A program made the translations under genes and the position numbers. This document shows positions 8,312 to 17,833 of a stretch of 60,118 nucleotides of DNA, piece by piece. Each line of letters opens with the position of its first letter. Within the stretch, counting starts at the first letter, position 1. Location of the stretch: the NCBI GenBank assembly GCA_015482705.2, contig JADMLA020000041.1:1-60118 (forward strand). The letters run 5' to 3'. The notes beneath the pieces are model-generated. The model was not told where the DNA came from, did not search any database, and saw only the letters and a list, made by a program, of their open reading frames with translations. This DNA comes from Prosthecochloris sp. (GTDB lineage Bacteria; Bacteroidota; Chlorobiia; Chlorobiales; Chlorobiaceae).

Positions 8312-8610
8312 ATGAGTTTACAGTTGCGGTATTCCCTTGCCAATAATATAATGATGTGTTAATTCGAAGGTACTCCAGGTTGTCGATGGCAATACAATGT
8401 CCCAATCCGGTTTGATTTTGCCCGAATTGCCTCGAGTCTGTTGGATTGAGCCAATAATAGCTCAAGTTGGATTTGAATTACTAACAGCTTTTCCTTAAAT
8501 TCACAATTCAAGGTTTTTGGAAAGGAATTGATGACGGAGTCTGATTTCTAAAAGAAAGTATAATAAATAAACTTTCTTCATTCTTAACAAATAACAAAGC
8601 TAATTACGAT
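8312..8610. promoter_or_regulatory. Divergent intergenic region between thrB and atpA
   Basis: This 299-bp gap must hold the promoters of the leftward thrBC unit and the rightward atpAG unit. The atpA-proximal 130 bp are visibly AT-rich. They include an inverted repeat at about 8553-8580 (AAGAAAGT and ACTTTCTT arms around an AT-rich loop). I cannot assign -35 or -10 boxes with confidence. A small leftward frame (8253-8465) overlaps thrB and does not look coding. Confidence 0.5.
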
Positions 8611-10191
8611 ATGTCTACAACAGTCAGGCCTGATGAGGTTTCAGCCATACTCCGCAAGCACCTGGCGGGGTTTGAGTCGGAAGCGGATGTCTATGATGTT
8701 GGAACCGTGCTCCAGGTGGGTGATGGTATTGCGCGTATTTATGGGTTATCAAAAGTGGCTGCCGGTGAATTGCTCGAGTTTCCGGGTGATGTCATGGGTA
8801 TGGCGTTGAACCTTGAAGAAGATAATGTCGGCGCCGTTTTGTTTGGAGAGTCAGACACCGTAAAAGAAGGGGATACAGTAAAACGTACCGGTATTCTCGC
8901 TTCGATTCCTGTTGGTGAAGCCATGCTCGGCAGAGTTATCAATCCTCTTGGCGAGCCGGTCGATGGAAAAGGCCCGATCGAAACCAAGATACGCCTTCCT
9001 CTCGAGCGAAAGGCTCCCGGGGTGATTTTCCGTAAATCGGTGCATGAACCGCTTCAGACCGGTCTGAAAGCGATCGATTCCATGATCCCGATTGGGCGCG
9101 GTCAGCGCGAGTTGATTATCGGTGACCGTCAGACAGGTAAAACGGCTGTTGCAATCGATACCATCATCAATCAGAAAGGTAAGGACGTTTACTGTATTTA
9201 TGTTGCTGTCGGTCAGAAAGGTTCCACGATTGCTCAGGTTGTAAACACGCTCGAGAAATTCGGGGCTATGGAGTACACGACGGTGATTGCATCCTCGGCT
9301 TCCGATCCGGCTCCTATGCAGTTCATCGCTCCTTATGCAGGGGCGGCTATCGGTGAGTTTTTCCGTGATACCGGCCGTCATGCATTGGTTGTCTATGATG
9401 ATCTTTCCAAGCAGGCTGTTGCTTATCGTCAGCTTTCCCTGCTTCTTCGCCGTCCACCAGGACGTGAAGCATATCCAGGTGACGTGTTTTATCTCCATTC
9501 TCGTCTTCTCGAGCGTGCTGCGAAAATAACCGATGATCAGGAGGTTGTGAAAAACATGAATGACCTGCCTGAACCATTGATCCCAATGGTAAAAGGAGGG
9601 GGGAGCCTTACAGCTCTGCCGGTTATCGAGACACAGGCGGGTGACGTATCGGCATACATTCCGACAAACGTTATTTCGATTACCGATGGCCAGATATTCC
9701 TCGAACCGAACCTCTTCAACGCGGGTCAGAGACCGGCGATCAATGTTGGTATTTCGGTTTCCCGTGTCGGCGGCAGCGCCCAGATCAAGGCTATGAAGAA
9801 AATCGCCGGAACGCTCCGTCTCGACCTTGCTCAGTTCCGTGAGCTTGAAGCGTTCTCGAAGTTCGGTTCCGATCTTGACAAGGCAACGAAAGCGCAGCTC
9901 GACCGCGGTGCACGCTTGGTTGAGATACTCAAACAGGGGCAGTATGTCCCAATGGCGGTTGAAAAACAGGTTGCCATTATCTATCTCGGTACTCAGGGGC
10001 TACTCGATCAGCTCGAGGTTCAGTACATTCGGAAGTTTGAAGAGGAATTCCTCAGTCTTCTCGAGCACAAACATGATGATCTGCTGAAGTCGATTTCGGA
10101 GACAGGTCAAATGGATGCCGATGTTGCGAACAGGTTGAAAGAGGTTGCCGAACAGTTTCTTGGTTCATTCAAGGCAAAGGTAAAAGCGTAG
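8611..10191 (+). CDS. atpA: ATP synthase F1 subunit alpha
   Basis: AtpA is the non-catalytic nucleotide-binding subunit of the F1 head. The 526-residue protein has the beta-barrel N-terminus, the Walker A loop GDRQTGKTAVAI (about 173-180), the VVYDDLSKQAVAYRQ Walker B region, and the family signature PVIETQAGDVSAYIPTNVIS containing the Arg-finger neighbourhood. It is full length. Only atpG follows (43 bp later), so the F1 genes are split in this genome and the beta, epsilon, delta and F0 genes lie outside the window. Split atp genes are known in green sulfur bacteria. Confidence 0.98.
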   Translation: MSTTVRPDEVSAILRKHLAGFESEADVYDVGTVLQVGDGIARIYGLSKVAAGELLEFPGDVMGMALNLEEDNVGAVLFGESDTVKEGDTVKRTGILASIPVGEAMLGRVINPLGEPVDGKGPIETKIRLPLERKAPGVIFRKSVHEPLQTGLKAIDSMIPIGRGQRELIIGDRQTGKTAVAIDTIINQKGKDVYCIYVAVGQKGSTIAQVVNTLEKFGAMEYTTVIASSASDPAPMQFIAPYAGAAIGEFFRDTGRHALVVYDDLSKQAVAYRQLSLLLRRPPGREAYPGDVFYLHSRLLERAAKITDDQEVVKNMNDLPEPLIPMVKGGGSLTALPVIETQAGDVSAYIPTNVISITDGQIFLEPNLFNAGQRPAINVGISVSRVGGSAQIKAMKKIAGTLRLDLAQFRELEAFSKFGSDLDKATKAQLDRGARLVEILKQGQYVPMAVEKQVAIIYLGTQGLLDQLEVQYIRKFEEEFLSLLEHKHDDLLKSISETGQMDADVANRLKEVAEQFLGSFKAKVKA

Positions 10192-10234
10192 AAAGCTTGA
10201 TGATTTTCAGCAATTCAACAACCAAAGAATATTC

Positions 10235-11128
10235 ATGGCAACCTTAAAGGATATACGAACACGAATCTCGAGTATCAAGTCGACGCAGCAGGTCACCAAG
10301 GCAATGAAGATGGTATCTGCAGCCAAGCTTCGCAGAGCTCAGGATGCTGCGATCCAGGCTCGCCCTTATGCCGCAAAGCTGAAAGAAATGCTCGGTTCGC
10401 TTTCAACCAGGGTTGATACCTCTCTCAATCCGCTTCTTTCCGGGCGTGACGATGTGAGAAATGTCCTGGTTGTGCTCATTACGTCCGACAGGGGATTGTG
10501 CGGAGCGTTCAATGCCAATATCATCAAACTGGCGAATAAAGTCGTTACCGAAGAGTACGGTGATCTGCATCGTGATGGAAGGGTGGAGTTACTCTGTGCA
10601 GGAACGAGAGGATATGATTATTTCCGCAAGCGTGGTTTTGCTGTTGAGAAATCATACCCAGGTGTTTTTCAGAATCTGCATTTCAGCGTCGCGAAAGAGA
10701 TCGTCGAATATGCTTCGGAAAAGTATCTCAATGGCGAGGTGGACAGGGTGATTGTTGTGTACAACGAATTCAAGTCGGTTCTTGCTCCAACGCTCAAAAA
10801 AGAGGTTCTTTTGCCAATTTCGCCAGAACAGGATGAGGGGCAGGAAAAGAGCAGTGGGAGTTCGAGCGATTATATTTACGAACCGTCACCGTCATCCATC
10901 ATCGATGTTCTCGTTCCCAAACATCTCAACACCCAACTTTGGGGGATGATGCTTGAATCCAACGCTGCAGATCACGCAGCAAGGATGACCGCAATGGATT
11001 CGGCAACGGAAAACGCAAAAGAATTGCTGAGAGTTCTGAACATCAGCTATAACCGTGCGCGTCAGGCCGCTATCACGACAGAACTCAGTGAGATTGTCGC
11101 GGGTGCCGAAGCGTTGCAGGCCGAATAA
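10235..11128 (+). CDS. atpG: ATP synthase F1 subunit gamma
   Basis: AtpG forms the rotating central shaft that couples proton flow to catalysis. The 297-residue protein begins with the typical helix IRTRISSIKSTQQVTKAMKM and has the Rossmann-like centre (VLVVLITSDRGLCGAFNANI). It ends with the second long helix, whose signature is MTAMDSATENAKELL. Between about 195 and 215 there is a Ser/Gly/Glu-rich stretch (EQDEGQEKSSGSSSDY), a likely flexible insert. It is cotranscribed with atpA and followed by a strong terminator. Confidence 0.97.
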   Translation: MATLKDIRTRISSIKSTQQVTKAMKMVSAAKLRRAQDAAIQARPYAAKLKEMLGSLSTRVDTSLNPLLSGRDDVRNVLVVLITSDRGLCGAFNANIIKLANKVVTEEYGDLHRDGRVELLCAGTRGYDYFRKRGFAVEKSYPGVFQNLHFSVAKEIVEYASEKYLNGEVDRVIVVYNEFKSVLAPTLKKEVLLPISPEQDEGQEKSSGSSSDYIYEPSPSSIIDVLVPKHLNTQLWGMMLESNAADHAARMTAMDSATENAKELLRVLNISYNRARQAAITTELSEIVAGAEALQAE

Positions 11129-11153
11129 AACGCTTTACGTTCGATATCATCGA

Positions 11154-11185
11154 AGCGCCCCGAAAAGTCGGGGCGCTTTTTTTTT
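11154..11185 (+). terminator. Intrinsic terminator after atpG
   Basis: A perfect 9-bp GC-rich stem (AGCGCCCCG and CGGGGCGCT) with a 6-nt loop is followed by nine T residues. It lies 25 bp after the atpG stop and ends the atpAG transcript before thrA. Confidence 0.95.
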
Positions 11186-11295
11186 GCTGCGATGTTACGG
11201 TTGAACCCTGGAGTTTGACCATTTGTATAAATGATTTGTATCTTTGACTCTGCTTTTATCACAGTGTCAAGAGTTTACACCACATAAATAGCACG

Positions 11296-13761
11296 ATGAG
11301 CATGAAGGTTTTGAAATTTGGCGGTACGTCTATACAGGATGGCGACAGGATCAGAAACGTTCTGGGTATTATACGCAGAACTGTACAGGATACGCCTGTG
11401 ATCGTCGTGGTTTCCGCTATCCGGAAAGTGACCGATTTGCTGCTGGAAGTAGCGGTTATGGCCAGTGACGGGGATGTCGGTTACAGCAAAAAGCTTGGAG
11501 AGATAGAGACTCTTCACAGGGAGCTTGTTGACGATCTTATTGAAACAGCCGGTAGAAAAGAGGTTGAGGAGTATCTGCAGGCTGAACTGACCGAGCTTGG
11601 TGATGTGTTGCACGGCGTGTGCCTGCTGCACGAGTTGTCCGATAAGAGCAGTGCTTTAATCATGAGTTTCGGTGAGCGGTTTTCGGCCTGGATTATAAGC
11701 AGTTTTCTCCGTCAGGAAGGGATTGAAGCATCGTATGTCGATGCCAGAAATATGATAGTGACCGATAGCAACCATTGCGATGCGAAGGTTGATATGAAGG
11801 TATCTAAAAAGCTTATCAGGGCATGGTACAAGGGGACCAGCGGTGTTCCTGTGGTTACCGGTTATATCGGTGCTGCGCCGGACGGGACGGCAACAACGCT
11901 CGGACGGGGGGGATCGGATTATACTGCCACGATTATCGGCGCGTCGGTAGGTGTGGATAAAATAGAAATATGGACCGACGTCGACGGCTTTTTCAGTGCC
12001 GATCCAAAACGGGTCAGAGATGCATATGCGTTGCCGTTTATCAGTTACAGCGAAGCAATGGAGCTGTCACATTCGGGGGCCAAGGTTTTGCATCCCTATT
12101 CGGTACATCCTGCCATGAAGGCAGGGATTCCCATTAGTATCAGAAACTCGTACAACCCGGATGCCGAAGGAACGCGTATCGGGTTGTCGGAAAAAAGCGA
12201 AACCGTTCCAGAAAGGCCGGTGACCGGTCTCAGTTCGATCAACAGCGTTGTGCTGCTCAATCTTTCCGGCAGCGGGATGGTTGGTGTGCCGGGAATTGCT
12301 TCCAGGCTTTTCAGTTGCCTGGCAGGCCATATGATCAATATTATTTTTATTTCACAGGCTTCGTCCGAGCAGTCCATCAGTCTGGTTATCAATCTTGCCC
12401 AGGCGGAAAAAGCTCGTCGGATTCTTGAAAAGGAGTTTGCCGTCGAGATTGCTGCACGGCAGATAGAATCTCTGACTCTCAGAAGGCATATTGCCATTAT
12501 TGCGGTTGTCGGTAATGACATGTCCGGTCATCCCGGGGTATCGGCACATCTTTTCGAAACCCTCGGAAAAAACGGTATCAATGTCATTGCCGTTGCACAG
12601 GGGGCCAACGAGATGAATATCTCGTTTGTTGTTGACAGCCGTGATGAAGACAAGGCTCTGAACTGCGTGCACGAATCGTTTCTTCTCTCTCGTCGTACCG
12701 TACATGTTTTTATTGCCGGAACCGGAACAATTGCGAGAAGTTTGATCGGGCAACTCCGCGATCATACGCTTACACTCAGAAAAGAGATGGAGCTCGATGT
12801 TATCGTCAGCGGTATGGCGAATACGCGGGCTATGGCTGTCAAGGATGCCGGAATCGATCTCCGGAATTGGGAAAAAGCTCTCAAGCCAAGAGATGACGGC
12901 AAATCAGTAAAGAACTATATCGAACGGATCAAGGCAAGGAACCTGCATAATTCAATCTTTGTGGATTGTACGGCAAGTGCCGAAGTTGCTGAGAGTTATC
13001 CGGATCTTCTGGCATCGAATATTTCCGTTGTCACGGCAAACAAGCTGGGAATGGCCGGTTCATGGGCTTTGTATGAAACCATTCGGGGCGCTCAGTATTC
13101 TTCGAATGCGCGTTTTCTTTACGAAACCAACGTCGGAGCGGGTCTTCCGATTATCAATACCCTCAACGATTTGCGTAACAGTGGTGACAAGATCGTTAAA
13201 ATAGAGGGGGTTCTCTCCGGAACATTGAGCTATATTTTCAACGAACTCCGTAAAGGTGGAAAGTTCAGCGATATTGTCAGGCAGGCCAAAGAGGCGGGTT
13301 ACACCGAACCGGACCCGCGTGAAGACCTTTCAGGAGCTGATTTTGCAAGGAAATTTCTCATACTTGGCAGAGAACTCGGTTACCGGCTCGATTATGAAGA
13401 TATCGAGTGTGAGAGCCTTGTTCCCGACCACTTGAGGACCGACATGAGTGTCGATACATTTATGGAAAAGCTGAGTTCTGCCGATGCAGGGTATGATGAG
13501 ATGATCAGGGAAGCTGCTGAAAACGATATGACCATCGCTTATGCGGGTGAGATCAGTGAAGGTAAAGCACGCATCAGTGTGAAAATGCTGCCGCTTTCTA
13601 ACCCTGTAGCTGGGTTGAACGGTACGGAGAACATGGTAGTGTTCACAACCGACCGTTACCTCGACACGCCACTTGTAGTCAAGGGGCCGGGGGCCGGGGG
13701 AGAGGTGACTGCCGGTGGAGTTTTCGCCGATATTCTGCGAATTGCAAGCTATTTGATTTAA
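11296..13761 (+). CDS. thrA: Bifunctional aspartokinase / homoserine dehydrogenase
   Basis: This protein catalyses the first and third steps from aspartate to threonine and methionine. The 821 residues comprise an aspartokinase domain (about 1-285: KVLKFGGTSIQD, then GRGGSDYTATIIG), two ACT-like regulatory domains (about 310-455) that usually bind threonine, and an NAD(P)-dependent homoserine dehydrogenase (about 465-821: HVFIAGTGTIARSLI, then KIEGVLSGTLSYIFNEL). A fused enzyme implies feedback inhibition by threonine. It is 4-8 kb from thrBC, on the other strand, with atpAG between. cinA starts 5 bp after its stop. Confidence 0.96.
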   Translation: MSMKVLKFGGTSIQDGDRIRNVLGIIRRTVQDTPVIVVVSAIRKVTDLLLEVAVMASDGDVGYSKKLGEIETLHRELVDDLIETAGRKEVEEYLQAELTELGDVLHGVCLLHELSDKSSALIMSFGERFSAWIISSFLRQEGIEASYVDARNMIVTDSNHCDAKVDMKVSKKLIRAWYKGTSGVPVVTGYIGAAPDGTATTLGRGGSDYTATIIGASVGVDKIEIWTDVDGFFSADPKRVRDAYALPFISYSEAMELSHSGAKVLHPYSVHPAMKAGIPISIRNSYNPDAEGTRIGLSEKSETVPERPVTGLSSINSVVLLNLSGSGMVGVPGIASRLFSCLAGHMINIIFISQASSEQSISLVINLAQAEKARRILEKEFAVEIAARQIESLTLRRHIAIIAVVGNDMSGHPGVSAHLFETLGKNGINVIAVAQGANEMNISFVVDSRDEDKALNCVHESFLLSRRTVHVFIAGTGTIARSLIGQLRDHTLTLRKEMELDVIVSGMANTRAMAVKDAGIDLRNWEKALKPRDDGKSVKNYIERIKARNLHNSIFVDCTASAEVAESYPDLLASNISVVTANKLGMAGSWALYETIRGAQYSSNARFLYETNVGAGLPIINTLNDLRNSGDKIVKIEGVLSGTLSYIFNELRKGGKFSDIVRQAKEAGYTEPDPREDLSGADFARKFLILGRELGYRLDYEDIECESLVPDHLRTDMSVDTFMEKLSSADAGYDEMIREAAENDMTIAYAGEISEGKARISVKMLPLSNPVAGLNGTENMVVFTTDRYLDTPLVVKGPGAGGEVTAGGVFADILRIASYLI

Positions 13762-13766
13762 AAGAG

Positions 13767-15044
13767 ATGAATGCCGAGGTCATATCAATCGGTGATGAAC
13801 TGCTTACGGGGCAAAGGATCAATACCAATGCCGGGTTTATCTGTTCAGAGCTTGTCGGTGCCGGGGTCGGTGTGAAAAGGATCATTGCCTGTGCCGACAG
13901 CGAAGATGCCATTATCGATCAGTTTACAGATTCGTTGCAGCGTTCCGATATCGCCATCGTGACTGGAGGGCTTGGACCGACAAGGGACGACAGGACGAAG
14001 CAGTCGGCACTACGCTTTTTAAAGAGGTCGCTTGTGCTCGACGAGGAAGTCTATGCCCGAACGGTTGAACGCTACCGCAGTAGTGGACGAGAGCCTTCGG
14101 CATATCTGAAACACAATGCGATGATAATCGACGGGGCTACGGTGATCCCGAATGAGAAGGGGCTAGCACCGGGCATGATCATTCCATGGAACGATGGGGG
14201 ACAGGAACGCTATCTTGTTTTAATGCCAGGTGTGCCGCAAGAAATGGAGGCTATGATGCGGAGCACGGTGGTACCCTTTTTTTCAGGTAAATCGGGTGTT
14301 TGTATTGTTCATTCACCTATCAAGACGACAGGTATCGGTGAAACAGCTCTTGCGGACATCGTCCGTGAAATCGAGGATAATCTGTCGGATGGCACGTCGT
14401 TGGCCTATCTACCTCATGCAGCCGGTGTTGATCTTCGGGTCAGCTCGATAGGAAGCGATAAAGAGGTCGTTGAAAATGATAACCGAATAACCGTCGATGC
14501 AATCGCCAGTAGGGCTGAAGCATTTGTCTATGCAACGAGCGATATTTCTTTGGAAGAGTGTATCGGCAGGTTATTGCTTTCGACCGAGATGAAGATTGCA
14601 ACCGCCGAATCTTGTACCGGAGGCCTCATTGCTACGAGACTGACCGATGTTCCCGGTTCTTCGCGGTATTTTGTACAGGGTTTTGTCGTCTACGACAATG
14701 ATGCAAAAGAGGAAACTCTTGACGTAAAAGCTCAAACCCTTGTTTCCCACGGCGCTGTGAGCGAAAAAGTCGCCGCTGAAATGGCCGAAGGTTCTCTTTT
14801 GACTGCCGGTGCGGATATTGCGGTTTCTACAACAGGGATTGCAGGCCCTGGGGGTGGGACAGAGAAAAAACCAGTCGGAATGGTGTGTCTGGGCCTGGCG
14901 TATCGTAACAGGATCGGCAGCATCGAGATCGAAACAGCGACCTTTTATACGCAGGGTGACCGTTTGCGCAATAAAATCCGGTTCAGCGAAGCCGCTTTGA
15001 GGATGGTGTGGAAAAAACTCAGGGATTTATCAACGCGAGATTGA
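13767..15044 (+). CDS. cinA: CinA-family nicotinamide mononucleotide deamidase / competence-damage protein
   Basis: The 425-residue protein has an N-terminal MoaB/MogA-like domain (about 1-170: EVISIGDELLTGQ, VTGGLGPTRDD, MPGVPQEM). Its C-terminal domain (about 265-420: IATAESCTGGLIATRL and STTGIAGPGGG) hydrolyses nicotinamide mononucleotide in characterised relatives, recycling NAD breakdown products. It begins 5 bp after thrA and is probably cotranscribed with it. Its last 26 bp overlap the 3' end of the convergent gene at 15019. Whether both domains are active here is not visible. Confidence 0.92.
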   Translation: MNAEVISIGDELLTGQRINTNAGFICSELVGAGVGVKRIIACADSEDAIIDQFTDSLQRSDIAIVTGGLGPTRDDRTKQSALRFLKRSLVLDEEVYARTVERYRSSGREPSAYLKHNAMIIDGATVIPNEKGLAPGMIIPWNDGGQERYLVLMPGVPQEMEAMMRSTVVPFFSGKSGVCIVHSPIKTTGIGETALADIVREIEDNLSDGTSLAYLPHAAGVDLRVSSIGSDKEVVENDNRITVDAIASRAEAFVYATSDISLEECIGRLLLSTEMKIATAESCTGGLIATRLTDVPGSSRYFVQGFVVYDNDAKEETLDVKAQTLVSHGAVSEKVAAEMAEGSLLTAGADIAVSTTGIAGPGGGTEKKPVGMVCLGLAYRNRIGSIEIETATFYTQGDRLRNKIRFSEAALRMVWKKLRDLSTRD

Positions 15045-15549
15045 ACGTGTAACGTATACCGTCCTGATACTTGAATGCTTCGACGTGAAGAGTATCACGA
15101 TCGGTAATACGGTAACTCCCGGTTATGGTGCTGCCTTTCTTGTCCTTTTTTTTCTTTTTTTCGTTGACAGTGATGATTCCTTTGCCTATGGTCAGGGTGA
15201 GTTTTTTATCCTGTATTTCTATATCTCCATTTCCAAGATAACCGTAATTACTGCCGAAAAAGGAGCCGTTTGCCTCGATTGTGTAAGTGTGGTCGCGGGT
15301 TACGGCTCCGATAGCTTCGAATGTGTTGATTGGGATCGGTACATTGAGAAATTCCGGAGTAACGGAAGCTTTGACAAGCTTCCATGTTCCGATGAGCTTT
15401 TCCGGGTCGGTAACCGTTTTCATTTCGGCTGTAACGGCATCGGGTTGAGCCGAACCGGAACCGGTTTGATACTGGAACGATGCTATACCGACAGCACCGG
15501 ACAATGCTAAAAGCACTAGTATGAGCCAGATTGTTCTTTTCCTTGTCAT
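15019..15549 (-). CDS. Unrecognised exported or anchored protein with a lipocalin-like region
   Basis: I do not recognise this gene with certainty. Starting at 15549, it encodes 176 residues. The N-terminus (TRKRTIWLILVLLALSGAVGIASF) is a positive stretch followed by a single hydrophobic helix, a signal peptide or membrane anchor without a lipobox. The rest resembles short lipocalin-like or DUF-type beta domains, with LIGTWKLVKASV (about 53) and repeated polar beta-strand patterns. A basic KKKKKDKKG stretch lies near residue 130. The longer frame to 15735 adds 62 residues unlike a start region. It converges on cinA with a 26-bp overlap. Confidence 0.7.
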   Translation of the reverse strand: MTRKRTIWLILVLLALSGAVGIASFQYQTGSGSAQPDAVTAEMKTVTDPEKLIGTWKLVKASVTPEFLNVPIPINTFEAIGAVTRDHTYTIEANGSFFGSNYGYLGNGDIEIQDKKLTLTIGKGIITVNEKKKKKDKKGSTITGSYRITDRDTLHVEAFKYQDGIRYTFNLALINP

Positions 15550-15756
15550 AGTGGCGATTCTCCGAAAAAAAGGAGTCGTTAGGTACTCGTAAGGGTAAAA
15601 AAAATAATTTAGAGGTTTTTTCGCAAAAAGAGGTTTTTGGGCTGAAGTTTTTTTAGCTATTTGAAATGTCTTGTTTCCTTTGAAAGGGTATCGGATTGTA
15701 AACGCAAGAGGGTAAAGACGTTGTGTCAATTTCAATATGATAAACGAAAAAGCTTC

Positions 15757-17649
15757 ATGCCGAGAATTAACAGGTTACCTGATATCGTTGCGAACAAAAT
15801 ATCAGCCGGTGAGGTTGTCCAGCGTCCGGCTTCAGTTGTAAAGGAACTACTGGAAAATGCCATTGATGCCGGTGCGTCAAGAATTACCATTTCTGTTAAA
15901 GAGGCCGGTAAACAGCTTGTCCAGGTCATCGATAACGGTGAGGGAATGGAAGCGGAGGATGCTACGAGGTGTGTCGAACGTTTTGCAACGAGCAAAATTT
16001 CCTCTGCCGAAGAACTCGATGCTCTCGGAACTCTCGGGTTCAGAGGAGAAGCCCTTGCGAGCATTTCGGCAGTTTCGCATTTCGAAATCAGAACCCGGCG
16101 TGAGAGTGACGACGTTGGGATTCAACTGCGCTATGAAGGAGGTGAACCTGTTGAACAAAACATCGCGGCATGTGACCCTGGTACGATGATAAGCGTCAGA
16201 AACCTCTTTTTCAACGTTCCTGCCCGAAGGAAGTTTCTTAAAACAAACGCTACGGAATTCAAGCACATTTTTGAAAGCGTCAAAGCACAGGTTCTTGCAT
16301 ATCCCGAGATTCAGTGGCAGATGTTCAATGATGATCAGGAACTGTTCGATTTTAAAAGCACCGATATTTTCGAGCGGATCAACTTTTTTTTCGGTGAAGA
16401 CTTTGCCGATAGCCTGATAGAGGTGCATGAGGATAACGATTTTCTTTCTCTTCACGGTTATGTCGGGAAACCGGCGATGCAGAAACGCCAGAAAAGCGAG
16501 CAGTTTGTTTATGTAAACAGGCGCGTGATACAAAACAGGATGCTTTCTCAGGCATTGCAACAGGCATACGGAGAACTCCTGATAGAGCGCCACTCCCCTT
16601 TCGCGCTTCTTTTTCTCCGGCTCGATGCTCAACAGATCGACGTCAACGTTCATCCGTCGAAACTCGAAGTCAAGTTCGAAGATGAACGAAGTGTCCGAAC
16701 GATGTTTTATACAATTATAAAGAAAGCCGTTCGGTCTCAGGATTTTTCACCCAACGTCGGTGGTGCAAATTTTCCGGAAGGAAATCAGCAGTTTTCCCGG
16801 AGAGGTTCGGAGGTTCATGAAACAAAGCTTGAATATCACAAGGTTCCTTCGGCGGCATCGACAACCGGTGAGCTCTACGGCGAGTATAGGGAAAATGAAC
16901 GGTATGAAAGGATTCCTGGAAAAACTATTGTCGGTGAACAGAAAGAAATGTTTACACAAGAAGAGATGTTTGCAGCAGAACGAGACCATTTCGTTGAACC
17001 TCAAAGAGAGCTGCGCAGAAGCGATTTCGTACAAGCTTCAGGAGGAATTGCGGATGATGATCTACACGGAGAGCAGGAGTCCGATCCAAAAATTTGGCAG
17101 CTGCATAACAAGTATATAGTCTGCCAGATTAAGACCGGACTGATGGTTATCGATCAGCATGTTGCCCATGAAAGGGTTTTGTATGAACGGGCAGTGGATA
17201 TTATGAATAACAACGTGCCGAACTCACAGCAACTGTTGTTTCCTCAGAAAGTGGATTTAAAATCATGGGAGTTCGAAGTTTTCGAGGAAATATGTGGTGA
17301 TCTCGAGAGGCTTGGTTTCAATCTCGGTACGCTTGGAACAAGGACTGTCATGATAGAAGGGGTTCCCCAGGATGTGCGTAGCGGTACCGAGGCCTATATC
17401 CTCCAGGAAATGATTCAGGAGTATCAGCAAAACGCCGAAAAGCTCAAGCTTGAAAAACGTGAAAATCTTGCGAAATCATATTCCTGTCGTAATGCGATAA
17501 TGAGCGGTCAAAAATTGAGTATCGACGATATGCGTTCGTTGATCGACAGACTTTTTGCAACGAACATGCCCTATGTTTGTCCGCATGGTCGCCCGGTTAT
17601 TATCAGGATATCGCTCGAACAGCTAGACAGAATGTTCGGGCGCAAGTAG
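15757..17649 (+). CDS. mutL: DNA mismatch repair protein MutL
   Basis: MutL couples mismatch recognition by MutS to strand removal. With the start at 15757 (MPRINRLP) it has 630 residues. The N-terminal GHKL ATPase has ELLENAIDAGA, DNGEGM and GFRGEALASISAVS. The linker (about 350-440) is rich in Glu, Arg and Gln. The C-terminal dimerisation domain carries DQHVAHERVLYE (about 490), a variant of the DQHA(X)2E(X)4E endonuclease motif, and also SCRNAIMSGQ and CPHGRP. It is therefore probably a nicking-type MutL, as in bacteria lacking MutH. The longer frame from 15661 is rejected because family members start at the chosen Met. Confidence 0.96.
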   Translation: MPRINRLPDIVANKISAGEVVQRPASVVKELLENAIDAGASRITISVKEAGKQLVQVIDNGEGMEAEDATRCVERFATSKISSAEELDALGTLGFRGEALASISAVSHFEIRTRRESDDVGIQLRYEGGEPVEQNIAACDPGTMISVRNLFFNVPARRKFLKTNATEFKHIFESVKAQVLAYPEIQWQMFNDDQELFDFKSTDIFERINFFFGEDFADSLIEVHEDNDFLSLHGYVGKPAMQKRQKSEQFVYVNRRVIQNRMLSQALQQAYGELLIERHSPFALLFLRLDAQQIDVNVHPSKLEVKFEDERSVRTMFYTIIKKAVRSQDFSPNVGGANFPEGNQQFSRRGSEVHETKLEYHKVPSAASTTGELYGEYRENERYERIPGKTIVGEQKEMFTQEEMFAAERDHFVEPQRELRRSDFVQASGGIADDDLHGEQESDPKIWQLHNKYIVCQIKTGLMVIDQHVAHERVLYERAVDIMNNNVPNSQQLLFPQKVDLKSWEFEVFEEICGDLERLGFNLGTLGTRTVMIEGVPQDVRSGTEAYILQEMIQEYQQNAEKLKLEKRENLAKSYSCRNAIMSGQKLSIDDMRSLIDRLFATNMPYVCPHGRPVIIRISLEQLDRMFGRK

Positions 17650-17689
17650 ATTTGTGGTGGATAGGGAAAAGTATTACATTGAATCCCAT

Positions 17690-17762
17690 ACCCTTGTAGC
17701 TCAGTGGATAGAGCAACAGTTTCCTAAACTGTGGGTCGGCAGTTCGAGTCTGCCCAAGGGTA
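17690..17762 (+). tRNA. tRNA-Arg (anticodon CCT)
   Basis: The 73-nt cloverleaf has a 7-bp acceptor stem (ACCCTTG with CAAGGGT), a D arm, an anticodon arm ACAGT-TTCCTAA-ACTGT with CCT in the loop, and the T loop TTCGAGT. The CCA end is not encoded. It reads AGG codons and stands alone 40 bp after mutL. Confidence 0.96.
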
Positions 17763-17833
17763 CAGACTTCCTTTCTCTTCCACCTTGAATATCTGCGTTT
17801 ACGCCTTACCTTGCTCGATAAGAGTGTTTACCA

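Noticed and set aside
8253..8465. 70-codon leftward frame between thrB and atpA
   Set aside because: It overlaps the thrB start on the same strand in another frame, shows no motif and lies in AT-rich upstream DNA. It is probably chance.
15661..15756. Extension of mutL upstream of 15757
   Set aside because: The residues are unlike MutL, whose family members begin near RINRLPDIVANKISAGEV. The Met at 15757 fits.
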